Positions 9,042-17,624 of a stretch of DNA of 64,000 nt are shown in pieces. Position 1 is the stretch's first letter. Each line of letters starts with the position of its first letter. A model generated the notes under the pieces. The model was given only the letters and a program-made list of their open reading frames with translations, searched no databases and was not told where the DNA came from. Both the position numbers and the translations under genes were made by a program. Source of the DNA: Winogradskyella sediminis (GTDB taxonomy: Bacteria; Bacteroidota; Bacteroidia; Flavobacteriales; Flavobacteriaceae); the NCBI RefSeq assembly GCF_003387355.1, contig NZ_QUNH01000002.1:475606-539605 (forward strand), in the 5' to 3' direction.

Positions 9042-9070
9042 ATAATAACGTATGAGTTAATATAAAAGAA

Positions 9071-9098
9071 ATCCTGAGTATCGCTCAGGATTTTTTTT
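9071..9098 (+). terminator. Rho-independent terminator
   Basis: An 8-bp perfect stem, ATCCTGAG/CTCAGGAT, with a 5-base loop and eight T residues, 29 bases after the stop at 9041. Confidence 0.9.
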
Positions 9099-9261
9099 GA
9101 ATAAGCATATTCTGTAAATGTTAAAAAATTGTTTTTTGTGTTAATAATTATTCTGATTAGGTGCTTAAACCATCTTTTATGCACTTCAAAAAGAAGCGCT
9201 TAAGTTTAACTTAAAAGTAAATTTTATGAAACTCAATTATGCACCTTCGGAAAAAATAGTA

Positions 9262-9269
9262 TATATTCG
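9262..9269 (+). promoter_or_regulatory. Possible -7 element before the FIST gene
   Basis: TATATTCG is one base from TAnnTTTG. The preceding bases CTTC-N5-AAATAGTATA loosely resemble the shared promoter motif seen upstream of the genes ending at 34427 and 43927. This call is weak. Confidence 0.25.
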
Positions 9270-9328
9270 TTAAAATGCTTTAATTTAACGATAAAGTTCC
9301 CTGATTTACCTAATAAAACCTAAATTCT

Positions 9329-10456
9329 ATGGAAGTAGAACAATTATCCCTCAAAGATGATTCCTGGAGTACAGATATAGATCGTATTAAAATTAAGCCT
9401 ACCTTAATTTTATTATTTGTCTCGTTAACTTTCAAATCCAAAGCATTATTATTAACAGAATTAAATAAAAGATTTCCTGAAGCTTGTATCATTGGCTGTT
9501 CTACGGCAGGGGAGATTAACGGTGATTATGTAAATGATAGTACTGTTTCATTAACAGCCATTACTTTTAATAAAGTAACGTGTAAATTAGCTTCACATAA
9601 TTTGTCTGATTTTAGCGAGAGCTATGATTCCGGTAGAGCCATCGCAACCCAGTTGGCACATAAGGATTTGAGTCATGTATTAGTATTTAGTCATGGAGTG
9701 GATGTCAATGGCTCTGAAATTGTTGCAGGTTTAAAAAGTGAGTTGCCTAACACAAGTATAACTGGTGGTTTAGCTGGTTACAATGTAGATACTAAAGATT
9801 CGTTTGTCATCGCCAATACAAGTATGGCTTCAAGACAAATAGTGGGTGTAGGCCTCTATGGAGATGCGTTAAATGTAGGCTATGGGTCCAATGGTGGTTG
9901 GGATAGTTTTGGTATAGATCGCTTAGTTACAAAATCGAATAAAAATATTGTCTACGAGTTAGATGGAACTCCTGCTTTAGCAATTTATAAATCTTTTTTA
10001 GGTGAAGATCGTTACAATATTCCAGATGTAGGTTTGTCGTTTCCCTTTAGTATGCGTGTAAACGAATATGATGGCACAGTGGTACGTACGGTAAGAAAGA
10101 TTGTAGAAGAAGATCAAAGTTTAGTTTTTGCGACTAATGTTCCTAAGGGGGCAACATTACGTCTTATGAAATCTAATGTAGATCGTTTAATTAAGGGAGC
10201 GGGTGACTCTGCAGTAAAGGCAATATCGCAAACCAAACATAAACCGAAATTAGCAATATTGGTAAGTTGTATTGGACGTCGACTCCTTTTAAAGCAATTA
10301 GTAGAAGAAGAAATTGAAGCTGTAGGCGAAGTATTAGGAGATGATGTTAAAGTTACAGGCTTTTATTCCTTTGGTGAAATTGCACCTGCAGACCAATATT
10401 CGCGTTGCGAATTACATAATCAAACCATGACCATTACAACTTTATCAGAATGTTAA
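9329..10456 (+). CDS. FIST-domain sensory protein
   Basis: A 375-aa protein made of FIST_N (about residues 25-215) and FIST_C (about 220-370). Typical segments are CIIGCSTAGEINGD, the Gly-rich SITGGLAGYN and YELDGTPALAIYKSFLG, ending with CIGRRLLLKQLVEEEIEAV and GFYSFGEIAP. FIST domains are proposed small-ligand sensors (possibly amino acids) feeding two-component or GGDEF outputs. There is no signal peptide or TM segment, so it is cytoplasmic. It overlaps the next gene, a hybrid histidine kinase, by 7 bp, which suggests translational coupling and direct partnership. The ligand is unknown. Confidence 0.9.
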   Translation: MEVEQLSLKDDSWSTDIDRIKIKPTLILLFVSLTFKSKALLLTELNKRFPEACIIGCSTAGEINGDYVNDSTVSLTAITFNKVTCKLASHNLSDFSESYDSGRAIATQLAHKDLSHVLVFSHGVDVNGSEIVAGLKSELPNTSITGGLAGYNVDTKDSFVIANTSMASRQIVGVGLYGDALNVGYGSNGGWDSFGIDRLVTKSNKNIVYELDGTPALAIYKSFLGEDRYNIPDVGLSFPFSMRVNEYDGTVVRTVRKIVEEDQSLVFATNVPKGATLRLMKSNVDRLIKGAGDSAVKAISQTKHKPKLAILVSCIGRRLLLKQLVEEEIEAVGEVLGDDVKVTGFYSFGEIAPADQYSRCELHNQTMTITTLSEC

Positions 10457-12180
10457 ACCCACATAAACATAGATTGTTAAGAAGGCAGATTAAAAAAGCT
10501 GGATTTACTAATGAAGACTTGGTGAAATTTCAGAATTTTTTTAATGATGTAGATGATGCCTATCAAAGTTTTGATAATGATGTAAAGCATATTGAGACTA
10601 TTTTAGAAAAAAGTTCTAACGAACTTTATAAAAGTAATAAATTGCTGCGTTCACAAATTCTCAATGTGGAATTTAGACTAAATGCCATTGTTAATAATAT
10701 TGAAGGAGTCATATTTAAGACCGATACCCATGGCACTTTCGAATATCTCAATGAAGCGTCAGAAGAATTATTTGGTATTCCTGTTGATGAATTATTGAAT
10801 AAAAATTTCACCGAATTATTAGAAGGGATTAAAGGGAAGCAGCGACTAAAAATTTTGGAAGCTTTTATAAGAAACGAATCCGATTTTAATACAGTTTTTA
10901 AATTCATTAAACCCTCAGGTGACAAAATATGGGTAGAACTTAGGTTGCAACCTTCGCATGATATTACTGGTGCTGTTGATGGTGCAATTGGTACAATGAT
11001 GGATATCACTAAACTTAAAGACACTGAGATAGAATTAAAACAAGCCAATAAAATAAAGGATGAATTTTTATCTACGATGTCTCATGAGATTAAAACGCCG
11101 CTTAATGCCGTAATTGGTATGTCCGATATACTGTTAATGGAAAAGTTTTTACCCGAGCAAGCAGAAAATCTTCAAGTCTTAAAATATTCTAGTGAACATT
11201 TACTGGCTCTAATTAACGATTTACTAAGCCTTAATAAATATAAATCTAAACAAGTTAGTCTGAAAATTGAAGATTTTAATTTATCGGAATTTGTACAAAA
11301 TATGCAATTGCATTTCAAACAAGTAGCACTCAATAAACACCTATTTTTCGATGTTATATTAGATACAGCCATCACAGAAATTTTAAAAGGAGACAGTCTT
11401 AAGTTGTCTCAGGTGATTAAAAATCTTTTAAGTAATGCTTTTAAGTTTACAGATAGTGGAGGAGTCACGTTTCAAACGGAGTTGTTAGAACGCAAAGAGC
11501 ACAGTTCTTTATTAAGATTTAGTGTTAAAGATACAGGTATAGGAGTATCTTATAACAAACAAAAAAATATATTTAAGAGTTTTGTTCAAGCCAATGAGAA
11601 TACCTCACAGTTGTATGGAGGGTCTGGCTTAGGTTTATATATCAGTAAAGAATTGTTGCAAATTCAAAATAGTCAGTTACAGATAGAAAGTAAAAAAGGT
11701 GAAGGGGCTAAGTTTTGGTTTGATATTGAATTAAAACACTCAAAATCAGAACTGCTTCATGAACAAAAAACAATATCTAAAACAGCGCCTATTGATATTA
11801 AGGTTTTAGTTGCTGAGGATAATAACCTAAATGCACTTTTGTTAAAAAAGTTATTTAATAAATGGAATGTCGATTTTGTTATAGCTAAAAATGGTGAAGC
11901 ACTTTTAGACGTGTTTACAACAGATGATTTTAACCTTATTCTTATGGATTTACAGATGCCAATTTTAGATGGATATCAAACCGCAAGGGTTATTAGAAAA
12001 ATGGATGATGAATTAAAATCTAACATACCCATCATAGCATTAACAGCATTTGCAGAAGCTGAAGTTGGTGAAAAAATAGCACGTTATAAGATGAATGGCT
12101 ATTTGAGTAAACCACTTAAAGTTAACGAGCTACATAACCTCTTGGAGTTCTATAGTCATAAAAAACAGCAGGTTGTTTAA
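10450..12180 (+). CDS. Soluble hybrid histidine kinase (PAS-HisKA-HATPase-REC)
   Basis: A 576-aa protein: a coiled coil at about 40-75, a PAS domain at about 75-190, HisKA with the phospho-accepting H212 in STMSHEIKTPLN, HATPase with N325/N329 (KNLLSNAFKF), DTGIG at 361-365 and GGSGLGL at 390-396, and a receiver domain with E456-D457, phospho-acceptor D500 (LILMDLQMP), T532 and K554. No TM segment is present, so the signal must come from inside the cell, presumably from the coupled FIST protein. There is no output domain: phosphate must pass to another response regulator or HPt protein, none of which is adjacent. Confidence 0.93.
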   Translation: MLNPHKHRLLRRQIKKAGFTNEDLVKFQNFFNDVDDAYQSFDNDVKHIETILEKSSNELYKSNKLLRSQILNVEFRLNAIVNNIEGVIFKTDTHGTFEYLNEASEELFGIPVDELLNKNFTELLEGIKGKQRLKILEAFIRNESDFNTVFKFIKPSGDKIWVELRLQPSHDITGAVDGAIGTMMDITKLKDTEIELKQANKIKDEFLSTMSHEIKTPLNAVIGMSDILLMEKFLPEQAENLQVLKYSSEHLLALINDLLSLNKYKSKQVSLKIEDFNLSEFVQNMQLHFKQVALNKHLFFDVILDTAITEILKGDSLKLSQVIKNLLSNAFKFTDSGGVTFQTELLERKEHSSLLRFSVKDTGIGVSYNKQKNIFKSFVQANENTSQLYGGSGLGLYISKELLQIQNSQLQIESKKGEGAKFWFDIELKHSKSELLHEQKTISKTAPIDIKVLVAEDNNLNALLLKKLFNKWNVDFVIAKNGEALLDVFTTDDFNLILMDLQMPILDGYQTARVIRKMDDELKSNIPIIALTAFAEAEVGEKIARYKMNGYLSKPLKVNELHNLLEFYSHKKQQVV

Positions 12181-12214
12181 TTTTACATGGTGCTATAAGT
12201 ATTCAGACAATAAT

Positions 12215-12240
12215 AAGGTATATAAACTCTTACCTTCTTT
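12215..12240 (+). terminator. Weak stem-loop after the histidine kinase
   Basis: AAGGTA (12215-12220) and TACCTT (12231-12236) with a 10-base loop, followed by CTTTACG. Only 6 bp and a poor T run. Confidence 0.3.
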
Positions 12241-12306
12241 ACGACCTTTAGGATATTTGTTTTTTTTTCTAAAACAGTCATTAATACTAATATAAAGACA
12301 AAAATT

Positions 12307-12326
12307 AAAATAGAATTTTCTATTTT
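12307..12326 (+). promoter_or_regulatory. Perfect 9-bp dyad just before the DUF2851 start
   Basis: AAAATAGAA, a TT spacer and TTCTATTTT, ending 5 bases before the ATG at 12332. It could be an operator or a hairpin that shields the start region. All-A/T dyads arise easily in such DNA, so chance is possible. Confidence 0.3.
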
Positions 12327-12331
12327 AGAGG

Positions 12332-13609
12332 ATGCAAGAAGATTTTCTTCATTATATATGGAAACACAAGGCCTTTAATGTCACGTTGTTAAAATCGACT
12401 TACGACGAAAACATTGAGATTATTAAGTTGGGACAGCACAACCATAATGCTGGTCCAGATTTCTTTAATGCACAACTACGTATTGCAGATCAACTATGGG
12501 CTGGTAATGTGGAGATTCATATCAAGTCTTCCGATTGGTATGTGCACAATCACGAAACAGATAGTGCTTATGATAACGTAATTCTACATGTGGTTTGGGA
12601 GCACGACACCGAAATTTTTAGACGGGATAATTCTGAAATTCCAACTTTAGAATTAAAACATTACGTCGATAAAACTCTAAGACATTCGTATCAAAAACTG
12701 ATGCTATCAAAATCCTGGATTAATTGTGAGTCTGATTTTAATATTGTTGATGATTTTTTACTTAACAATTGGTTAGACCGTTTATATATAGATCGGTTAG
12801 AGCAAAAATCGGAAACCATTCAGCAATTATTAACAGCGTCTCATAACGATTGGGAGGCGGTGTTGTTTAAAATGTTACTTAAAAATTTTGGTTTAAAGGT
12901 CAATGGTGATGCGTTTATGAGTTTAGCAAATTCCTTTGATTTTTCAATCATAAGAAAATTGCAAAAAGATGTTTTAAATCTTGAGGCCTTGCTTTTTGGA
13001 CAATCGAAGTTGTTAGAGAGCAGTGATGTCGAGGATGTCTATTTCAAAGGACTTCAACAGCGTTATCACTTTCTTAAACACAAATTCAATTTAGATAATA
13101 AAGGCGTGATACCGTTACAGTTTTTTAGATTACGACCACCCAATTTTCCTACTATACGTTTATCGCAATTTGCTAATTTGTATAGTTTAGAATCTAATTT
13201 GTTTTCAAAAATGATGCGTTTAACTACACGAGATGAATTTTATGAATTTTTCGATATCGGAGTAACGCAATTTTGGATGACGCATTATACCTTTTCTAAA
13301 ACCTCCAAGCCTTTTAAAAAAGGTATTACAAAAGCCTTTATAGATTTACTCATAATTAATACACTAATTCCTTTAAAATTTAGTTATGCCAGGGCACAAG
13401 GAAAACCAATTGATGAGAGTGTTTTTCAACTTTTAAAAACTATTAAAATGGAAAATAACAGTATTGTATCTCGGTTTTTAGATTTAAAACCCATTGAAAA
13501 ACATGCCTTAAATTCTCAGGCTTTATTACAATTAAAACTTCAGTATTGCGATAAGAATAAGTGCTTACAATGTGCTATTGGTAATAACTTTATCACAAAA
13601 AATAAGTAA
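12332..13609 (+). CDS. DUF2851 family protein
   Basis: A 425-aa protein recognised by its N-terminal block: HNAGPDFFNAQLRI (about 38-51), WAGNVEIHIKSSDWYVH (56-72) and YDNVILHVVWEHD (80-92), the hallmark of DUF2851, which is common in Bacteroidota and of unknown function. The spacing of D43 (GPDF) and E61 (VEIH, with K65 two residues on) resembles PD-(D/E)xK nucleases, but the motif is imperfect, so that is inference. The C-terminus has a small Cys cluster, CDKNKCLQC. No signal or TM segment. A perfect A/T dyad lies immediately before the start. Confidence 0.85.
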   Translation: MQEDFLHYIWKHKAFNVTLLKSTYDENIEIIKLGQHNHNAGPDFFNAQLRIADQLWAGNVEIHIKSSDWYVHNHETDSAYDNVILHVVWEHDTEIFRRDNSEIPTLELKHYVDKTLRHSYQKLMLSKSWINCESDFNIVDDFLLNNWLDRLYIDRLEQKSETIQQLLTASHNDWEAVLFKMLLKNFGLKVNGDAFMSLANSFDFSIIRKLQKDVLNLEALLFGQSKLLESSDVEDVYFKGLQQRYHFLKHKFNLDNKGVIPLQFFRLRPPNFPTIRLSQFANLYSLESNLFSKMMRLTTRDEFYEFFDIGVTQFWMTHYTFSKTSKPFKKGITKAFIDLLIINTLIPLKFSYARAQGKPIDESVFQLLKTIKMENNSIVSRFLDLKPIEKHALNSQALLQLKLQYCDKNKCLQCAIGNNFITKNK

Positions 13610-13705
13610 CTTGCACAATTATACAAATAAGTTATAACGTGTTTGATTACTACTTATCCATAAAGAAATCAATGACGCTTCACAATAAAAGTTAGAAATA
13701 CTCGC

Positions 13706-13933
13706 ATGAAATGGTTTTATAATCTCTTATTATACTTTCAAAAACGTGGATACTATGTGTGTCAACGTATTGCTGATCGTTTAGGTATTAGAGCAAAAAT
13801 TGTAAGGACGTCGTTTATATATCTCACTTTTGTTACCGTAGGTTTCGGATTTGCACTGTATTTATTTTTAGCGTTTTGGATGCGTATTAAGGATATTATT
13901 TATACCAAACGCTCTTCGGTTTTCGATTTATAA
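13706..13933 (+). CDS. Small PspC-domain membrane protein
   Basis: A 75-aa PspC-type protein: a basic amphipathic start with the domain's GYYVCQRIADRLGIRAKIVRTSFI (about residues 15-39), then one TM segment at about 40-60 (YLTFVTVGFGFALYLFLAFW) and a short tail. In enterobacteria PspC senses membrane stress together with PspB; here it stands alone, without pspA or pspB nearby. It lies 15 bp before the K+ channel gene and is likely co-transcribed. The role in flavobacteria is unproven. Confidence 0.85.
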   Translation: MKWFYNLLLYFQKRGYYVCQRIADRLGIRAKIVRTSFIYLTFVTVGFGFALYLFLAFWMRIKDIIYTKRSSVFDL

Positions 13934-13948
13934 TGATGCAGTAACCCT

Positions 13949-14971
13949 ATGGATAATCCACTTTTAAGACTTTATAGATCCAAAATATACACTGCCATAA
14001 TGATGTTGGTGTTATTACTCTGTATCGGAGTTTTAGGGTACAGATACATTTCGGGTTATTTATGGCTCGATGCGATATACATGACTGTAATAACGGTTAC
14101 AACAGTTGGTTTTGCAGAGGTAATACCGCTAGATCCACAATCTAAAATTTTTACTATTTTTTTAATTTTAGCCAGTGTCGTTATTGTAGGTTATGCTATT
14201 TCTATCATAACCGATTATATTCTCAGTAGAAATAATTTTGAAGACATAAAACAACGTAAGATGCAAAAGAAAATTGATGCCATGACCAATCATATAATTA
14301 TATGTGGCTATGGACGAAATGGAAAACAAGCCGCCAAGAAATTACTAGCTTATAATAAACCTTTTGTTATCATTGAACGGGATAAAGAGGTTATAGAAAA
14401 ATTTCAAGATGAAGAATTGGCTTTTGTCTTAGGAAACGCAAATGAAGATGAAACGCTTTTTACTGCGGGTATAAAAAATGCCAGTACACTCATTAGCGCG
14501 TTGCCAAATGATGCCGATAATTTGTTTGTGGTTTTGTCGGCAAGACAGATAAATTCTAGTTTAACTATAATAAGTAGAGCATCTGAAGAAACATCCTACA
14601 ATAAGCTAAAATTAGCAGGTGCTAATAACGTCATTCTTCCAGATCGTATAGGGGGAGATCACATGGCATCTTTAGTGGTAATTCCAGATTTAGTAGAATT
14701 TATTGATAATTTAGGTATTGTAGGACAACGAAATATTAATATCGAAGAGGTAAAGGTAGAGCAGCTTTATAATGCTCAAGAAGTTAAAACCATTAGGGAT
14801 TTAGATTTGCGTAAAAAAACAGGCTGTACTGTTATTGGTTTTAAGGATGTTAAGGGAGAGTATATTGTTAATCCAGAAGCGAATACTAAGCTCGTTTCTG
14901 GATCTAAAATTATTGTTTTAGGACGTCCCGAACAAATAATAAAATTGAATTCTGAGTACAAAATTGAATAA
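13949..14971 (+). CDS. Ion channel with TrkA-N/TrkA-C (RCK) domains
   Basis: A 340-aa two-TM potassium-channel protein. TM1 is about 15-33, the pore loop 36-60 has the filter TTVGFAEV (T52-V53-G54-F55-A56), and TM2 is about 66-92. The cytoplasmic RCK part begins at HIIICGYGRNGKQAAKKL (about 115-132), a Rossmann NAD(H)-binding turn, and ends with a TrkA-C domain (about 250-340). The protein should conduct K+ gated by nucleotide or ligand. The second filter glycine of the canonical TVGYG/TVGFG is alanine here, so selectivity may differ. It follows the PspC gene by 15 bp and is closed by a terminator. Confidence 0.88.
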   Translation: MDNPLLRLYRSKIYTAIMMLVLLLCIGVLGYRYISGYLWLDAIYMTVITVTTVGFAEVIPLDPQSKIFTIFLILASVVIVGYAISIITDYILSRNNFEDIKQRKMQKKIDAMTNHIIICGYGRNGKQAAKKLLAYNKPFVIIERDKEVIEKFQDEELAFVLGNANEDETLFTAGIKNASTLISALPNDADNLFVVLSARQINSSLTIISRASEETSYNKLKLAGANNVILPDRIGGDHMASLVVIPDLVEFIDNLGIVGQRNINIEEVKVEQLYNAQEVKTIRDLDLRKKTGCTVIGFKDVKGEYIVNPEANTKLVSGSKIIVLGRPEQIIKLNSEYKIE

Positions 14972-14987
14972 CTAAAACCTTCATTTT

Positions 14988-15020
14988 ATGAGCTGAGACT
15001 TTATTGGCTCATTTTTTTTT
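14988..15020 (+). terminator. Rho-independent terminator
   Basis: ATGAGC (14988-14993) pairs with GCTCAT (15007-15012), followed by a run of nine T residues. It terminates the pspC-channel unit. Confidence 0.8.
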
Positions 15021-15081
15021 TGCATCTTGTCAACTTTAAAATTGAATAATTAACTCTGAAACTAACTAACAACATTTACTC

Positions 15082-16707
15082 ATGAAGAAATATCTTCTAT
15101 CAATTTTTGCAATAGTACTACCGCTTTTAAACTTTGCTCAAGAATCAACTTCCGAAAAAATTGATATCATTTTTAAGGAATATACAGGTTGGTTTGTTGA
15201 TGCCATTTTCTATGAAATTCCATTTTCAGAAACATATAAAATTCCTTGGGTTCTTATCGTATTAATTGGTGGAGCCTTATTTTTTACAATCTATTTTAAG
15301 TTTATTAATGTTACTGGTTTTAAAATGGCCATTAAAGTAGTAAGAGGGCAATATGAAGATATTGAAAAGCATGGCGCAGATACGCTTTACGGAGATAATA
15401 CAGAAAATGAAGGAGAAAATCTAATTGAAACAATAAGAGATGACAGTGCTGATGGTGAAGTGTCGCACTTTCAGGCTTTAACGGCAGCCTTGTCTGCAAC
15501 TGTTGGTTTAGGAAATATTGCTGGTGTTGCTGTTGCTTTATCTATTGGTGGTCCTGGAGCTACATTTTGGATGATTGTAGCAGGTCTACTAGGTATGGCT
15601 TCAAAATTTGCAGAATGTACCCTTGGTGTAAAATATAGAGATGTTGGTGAAGATGGTACTGTATATGGTGGTCCAATGTATTACTTAACCAAGGGCTTAA
15701 AGTCTAAAGGCATGGGCGGCTTCGGTAAAGTATTAGCGGTGTTATTTGCCATTTTTGTAATTGGTGGTTCGTTTGGTGGTGGAAATATGTTTCAAGCTAA
15801 TCAAGCGGCTGCACAATTTGTTAAACTATTTGAATTAGATCCATCGTCTAATGCAGGTATGTATTTCGGATTAGTTATGGCTGCACTTGTAGCTGTCGTT
15901 ATTATTGGTGGAATTAAGCGTATAGCGAAAGTAACGGAAAAAGTAGTGCCTTTTATGGCAGGTATATATGTTTTAGCTGCTTTAATAATCTTAGGTGCTA
16001 ATTTTACACTAATTGATGACGCTTTTGCATTGATTTTTGAAGGCGCCTTCTCAGGATTAGGAATAGCAGGTGGACTTGTAGGTGTTATGATTCAAGGAAT
16101 AAGAAGAGGAGCGTTCTCTAACGAAGCAGGTGTGGGTTCTGCGGCAATTGCACACTCTGCTGTTCGTACAAAGTACCCAGCGTCAGAAGGTATTGTGGCT
16201 CTTTTAGAGCCTTTTGTAGATACGGTTGTAATTTGTACAATGACAGCATTAGTTATCGTAATTACAAATTTTGATGGTCATTTTATGGAATATGGTGTTG
16301 AGATAAAAGAAGGAGTAGAACTTACTGCAGTAGCTTTCGATTCTGTAATTCCGCATTTCTCAGTAATACTGACTATTGCTGTAATATTATTTGCATTTTC
16401 AACGATGATATCTTGGTCGTACTACGGTATGCAAGGTTGGGTATTTTTATTCGGAAAAGGTAAAGCATCAGATTTAGCTTATAAAGTATTATTTTTATTC
16501 TTTGTAGTCGTAGGTGCTTCAATTAGTTTGGGTGCCGTTATTAATTTCTCGGATGCCATGATATTTGCTATGGTAGTGCCAAACATTATTGGTGTTGTTA
16601 TTTTATCTCCAATAATTAAAATGGAATTAAAAAAATACTACAAGGCCATTAATGTTAAAGAAGATGCTATTGAAGAAGGTGCGGACGATTTAAATGAAAT
16701 TCTATAA
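15082..16707 (+). CDS. Alanine/glycine:Na+ symporter (AGCS family)
   Basis: A 541-aa polytopic inner-membrane transporter of the AGCS family, which couples Na+ (or H+) flow to uptake of alanine or glycine. Signatures are ALSATVGLGNIAGVAVALSI, PGATFWMIVAGLLGMASKF, GGPMYYL and NEAGVGSAAIAHSAV, with about ten or eleven TM segments. Unlike the classical family, it begins with a signal-like peptide (residues 1-20, ending FAQES) and has a long acidic loop at about 95-130 (GDNTENEGENLIETIRDD). It is probably transcribed with the ComEA-like gene, which begins 16 bp later. Confidence 0.92.
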   Translation: MKKYLLSIFAIVLPLLNFAQESTSEKIDIIFKEYTGWFVDAIFYEIPFSETYKIPWVLIVLIGGALFFTIYFKFINVTGFKMAIKVVRGQYEDIEKHGADTLYGDNTENEGENLIETIRDDSADGEVSHFQALTAALSATVGLGNIAGVAVALSIGGPGATFWMIVAGLLGMASKFAECTLGVKYRDVGEDGTVYGGPMYYLTKGLKSKGMGGFGKVLAVLFAIFVIGGSFGGGNMFQANQAAAQFVKLFELDPSSNAGMYFGLVMAALVAVVIIGGIKRIAKVTEKVVPFMAGIYVLAALIILGANFTLIDDAFALIFEGAFSGLGIAGGLVGVMIQGIRRGAFSNEAGVGSAAIAHSAVRTKYPASEGIVALLEPFVDTVVICTMTALVIVITNFDGHFMEYGVEIKEGVELTAVAFDSVIPHFSVILTIAVILFAFSTMISWSYYGMQGWVFLFGKGKASDLAYKVLFLFFVVVGASISLGAVINFSDAMIFAMVVPNIIGVVILSPIIKMELKKYYKAINVKEDAIEEGADDLNEIL

Positions 16708-16723
16708 CCAAACATAATTAAAT

Positions 16724-17611
16724 ATGAAATCCCATTTCCAGTTTTCTAATCAACAACGGAATGGGATTTTTTTATTGTTACTTGTTATAATTACAAGTCA
16801 GTGTGTCTATTGGTTTGTTCCGAATCTATTTTCAAATACAAGTTTCGACTTTACCCAAAATCAAAATCAATTAGAAGCTTTTAAAAAAGAATTAGACTCA
16901 CTTCGTTTAATTAAAATAGCACAAAGTAAACCTAACATTTATCCGTTTAATCCAAATTATATTACAGATTATAAAGGTTATACTTTAGGAATGACCAATG
17001 AAGAAATAGATAGACTTCATGCATTTAGAGCTACTGATCAATGGGTGAATTCTGTAAGCCAATTTCAAAAAGTGACGAAAGTATCTGATTCGTTATTAAA
17101 AATAATTTCTCCATATTTTAAATTTCCTAGTTGGGTAAACCAATCTCAATCTCAAACCAAGGCATATTCAAACGCATATGCCAACTTTACAAAACGGAAA
17201 AGTTTTAAACAAAAAATAGATTTAAATATTGCAACGGCTGCTCAGCTAAAAAAAGTGTATGGTGTTGGGGAAAAACTTTCTCAACGTATTGTAGCCTATC
17301 GAAACAAGTTTAAAGGAGGTTTTATTGCGGATATTGAACTCAGTGAAGTCTATGGTTTGTCGCCCGAAGTCATAACACGTATTCAAAATGACTTTACAGT
17401 AAAAACACCTAGAGTCATAAAGAAGATTCATCTCAACACGGCGACAAGAGATCAACTTGTAAATATTCAGTATATAGACTATGAAATTGCCCACCATATT
17501 ATAGAAGAACGTACCCTTAGAGATGGATTTAAATCCTTGGAAGAATTATTAAAAGTTGAAGATTTTCCGGTTAAAAAGATCGAGATAATTAAGCTATATT
17601 TGCAACTTTAA
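16724..17611 (+). CDS. ComEA-like helix-hairpin-helix protein
   Basis: A 295-aa protein with one N-terminal TM anchor (about 14-31), a linker of about 130 residues with no recognised fold, and two HhH repeats: about 163-224 (KIDLNIATAAQLKKVYGVGEKLSQRI) and about 233-293 (KIHLNTATRDQLVNIQYIDYEIAHHI). HhH pairs bind DNA without sequence preference. In transforming bacteria ComEA captures DNA at the cell surface; here that role is inferred, since no other competence genes are adjacent. The second repeat lacks the G-x-G hairpin, which may weaken DNA contact. Confidence 0.82.
   Translation: MKSHFQFSNQQRNGIFLLLLVIITSQCVYWFVPNLFSNTSFDFTQNQNQLEAFKKELDSLRLIKIAQSKPNIYPFNPNYITDYKGYTLGMTNEEIDRLHAFRATDQWVNSVSQFQKVTKVSDSLLKIISPYFKFPSWVNQSQSQTKAYSNAYANFTKRKSFKQKIDLNIATAAQLKKVYGVGEKLSQRIVAYRNKFKGGFIADIELSEVYGLSPEVITRIQNDFTVKTPRVIKKIHLNTATRDQLVNIQYIDYEIAHHIIEERTLRDGFKSLEELLKVEDFPVKKIEIIKLYLQL
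17595..17602 (+). promoter_or_regulatory. Possible -7 element for the acyl-CoA dehydrogenase gene
   Basis: TATATTTG followed by C, 22 bases before the start at 17625 and inside the last codons of the upstream gene. No TTG at the expected distance. Confidence 0.35.
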
Positions 17612-17624
17612 TAAACACTAATTT

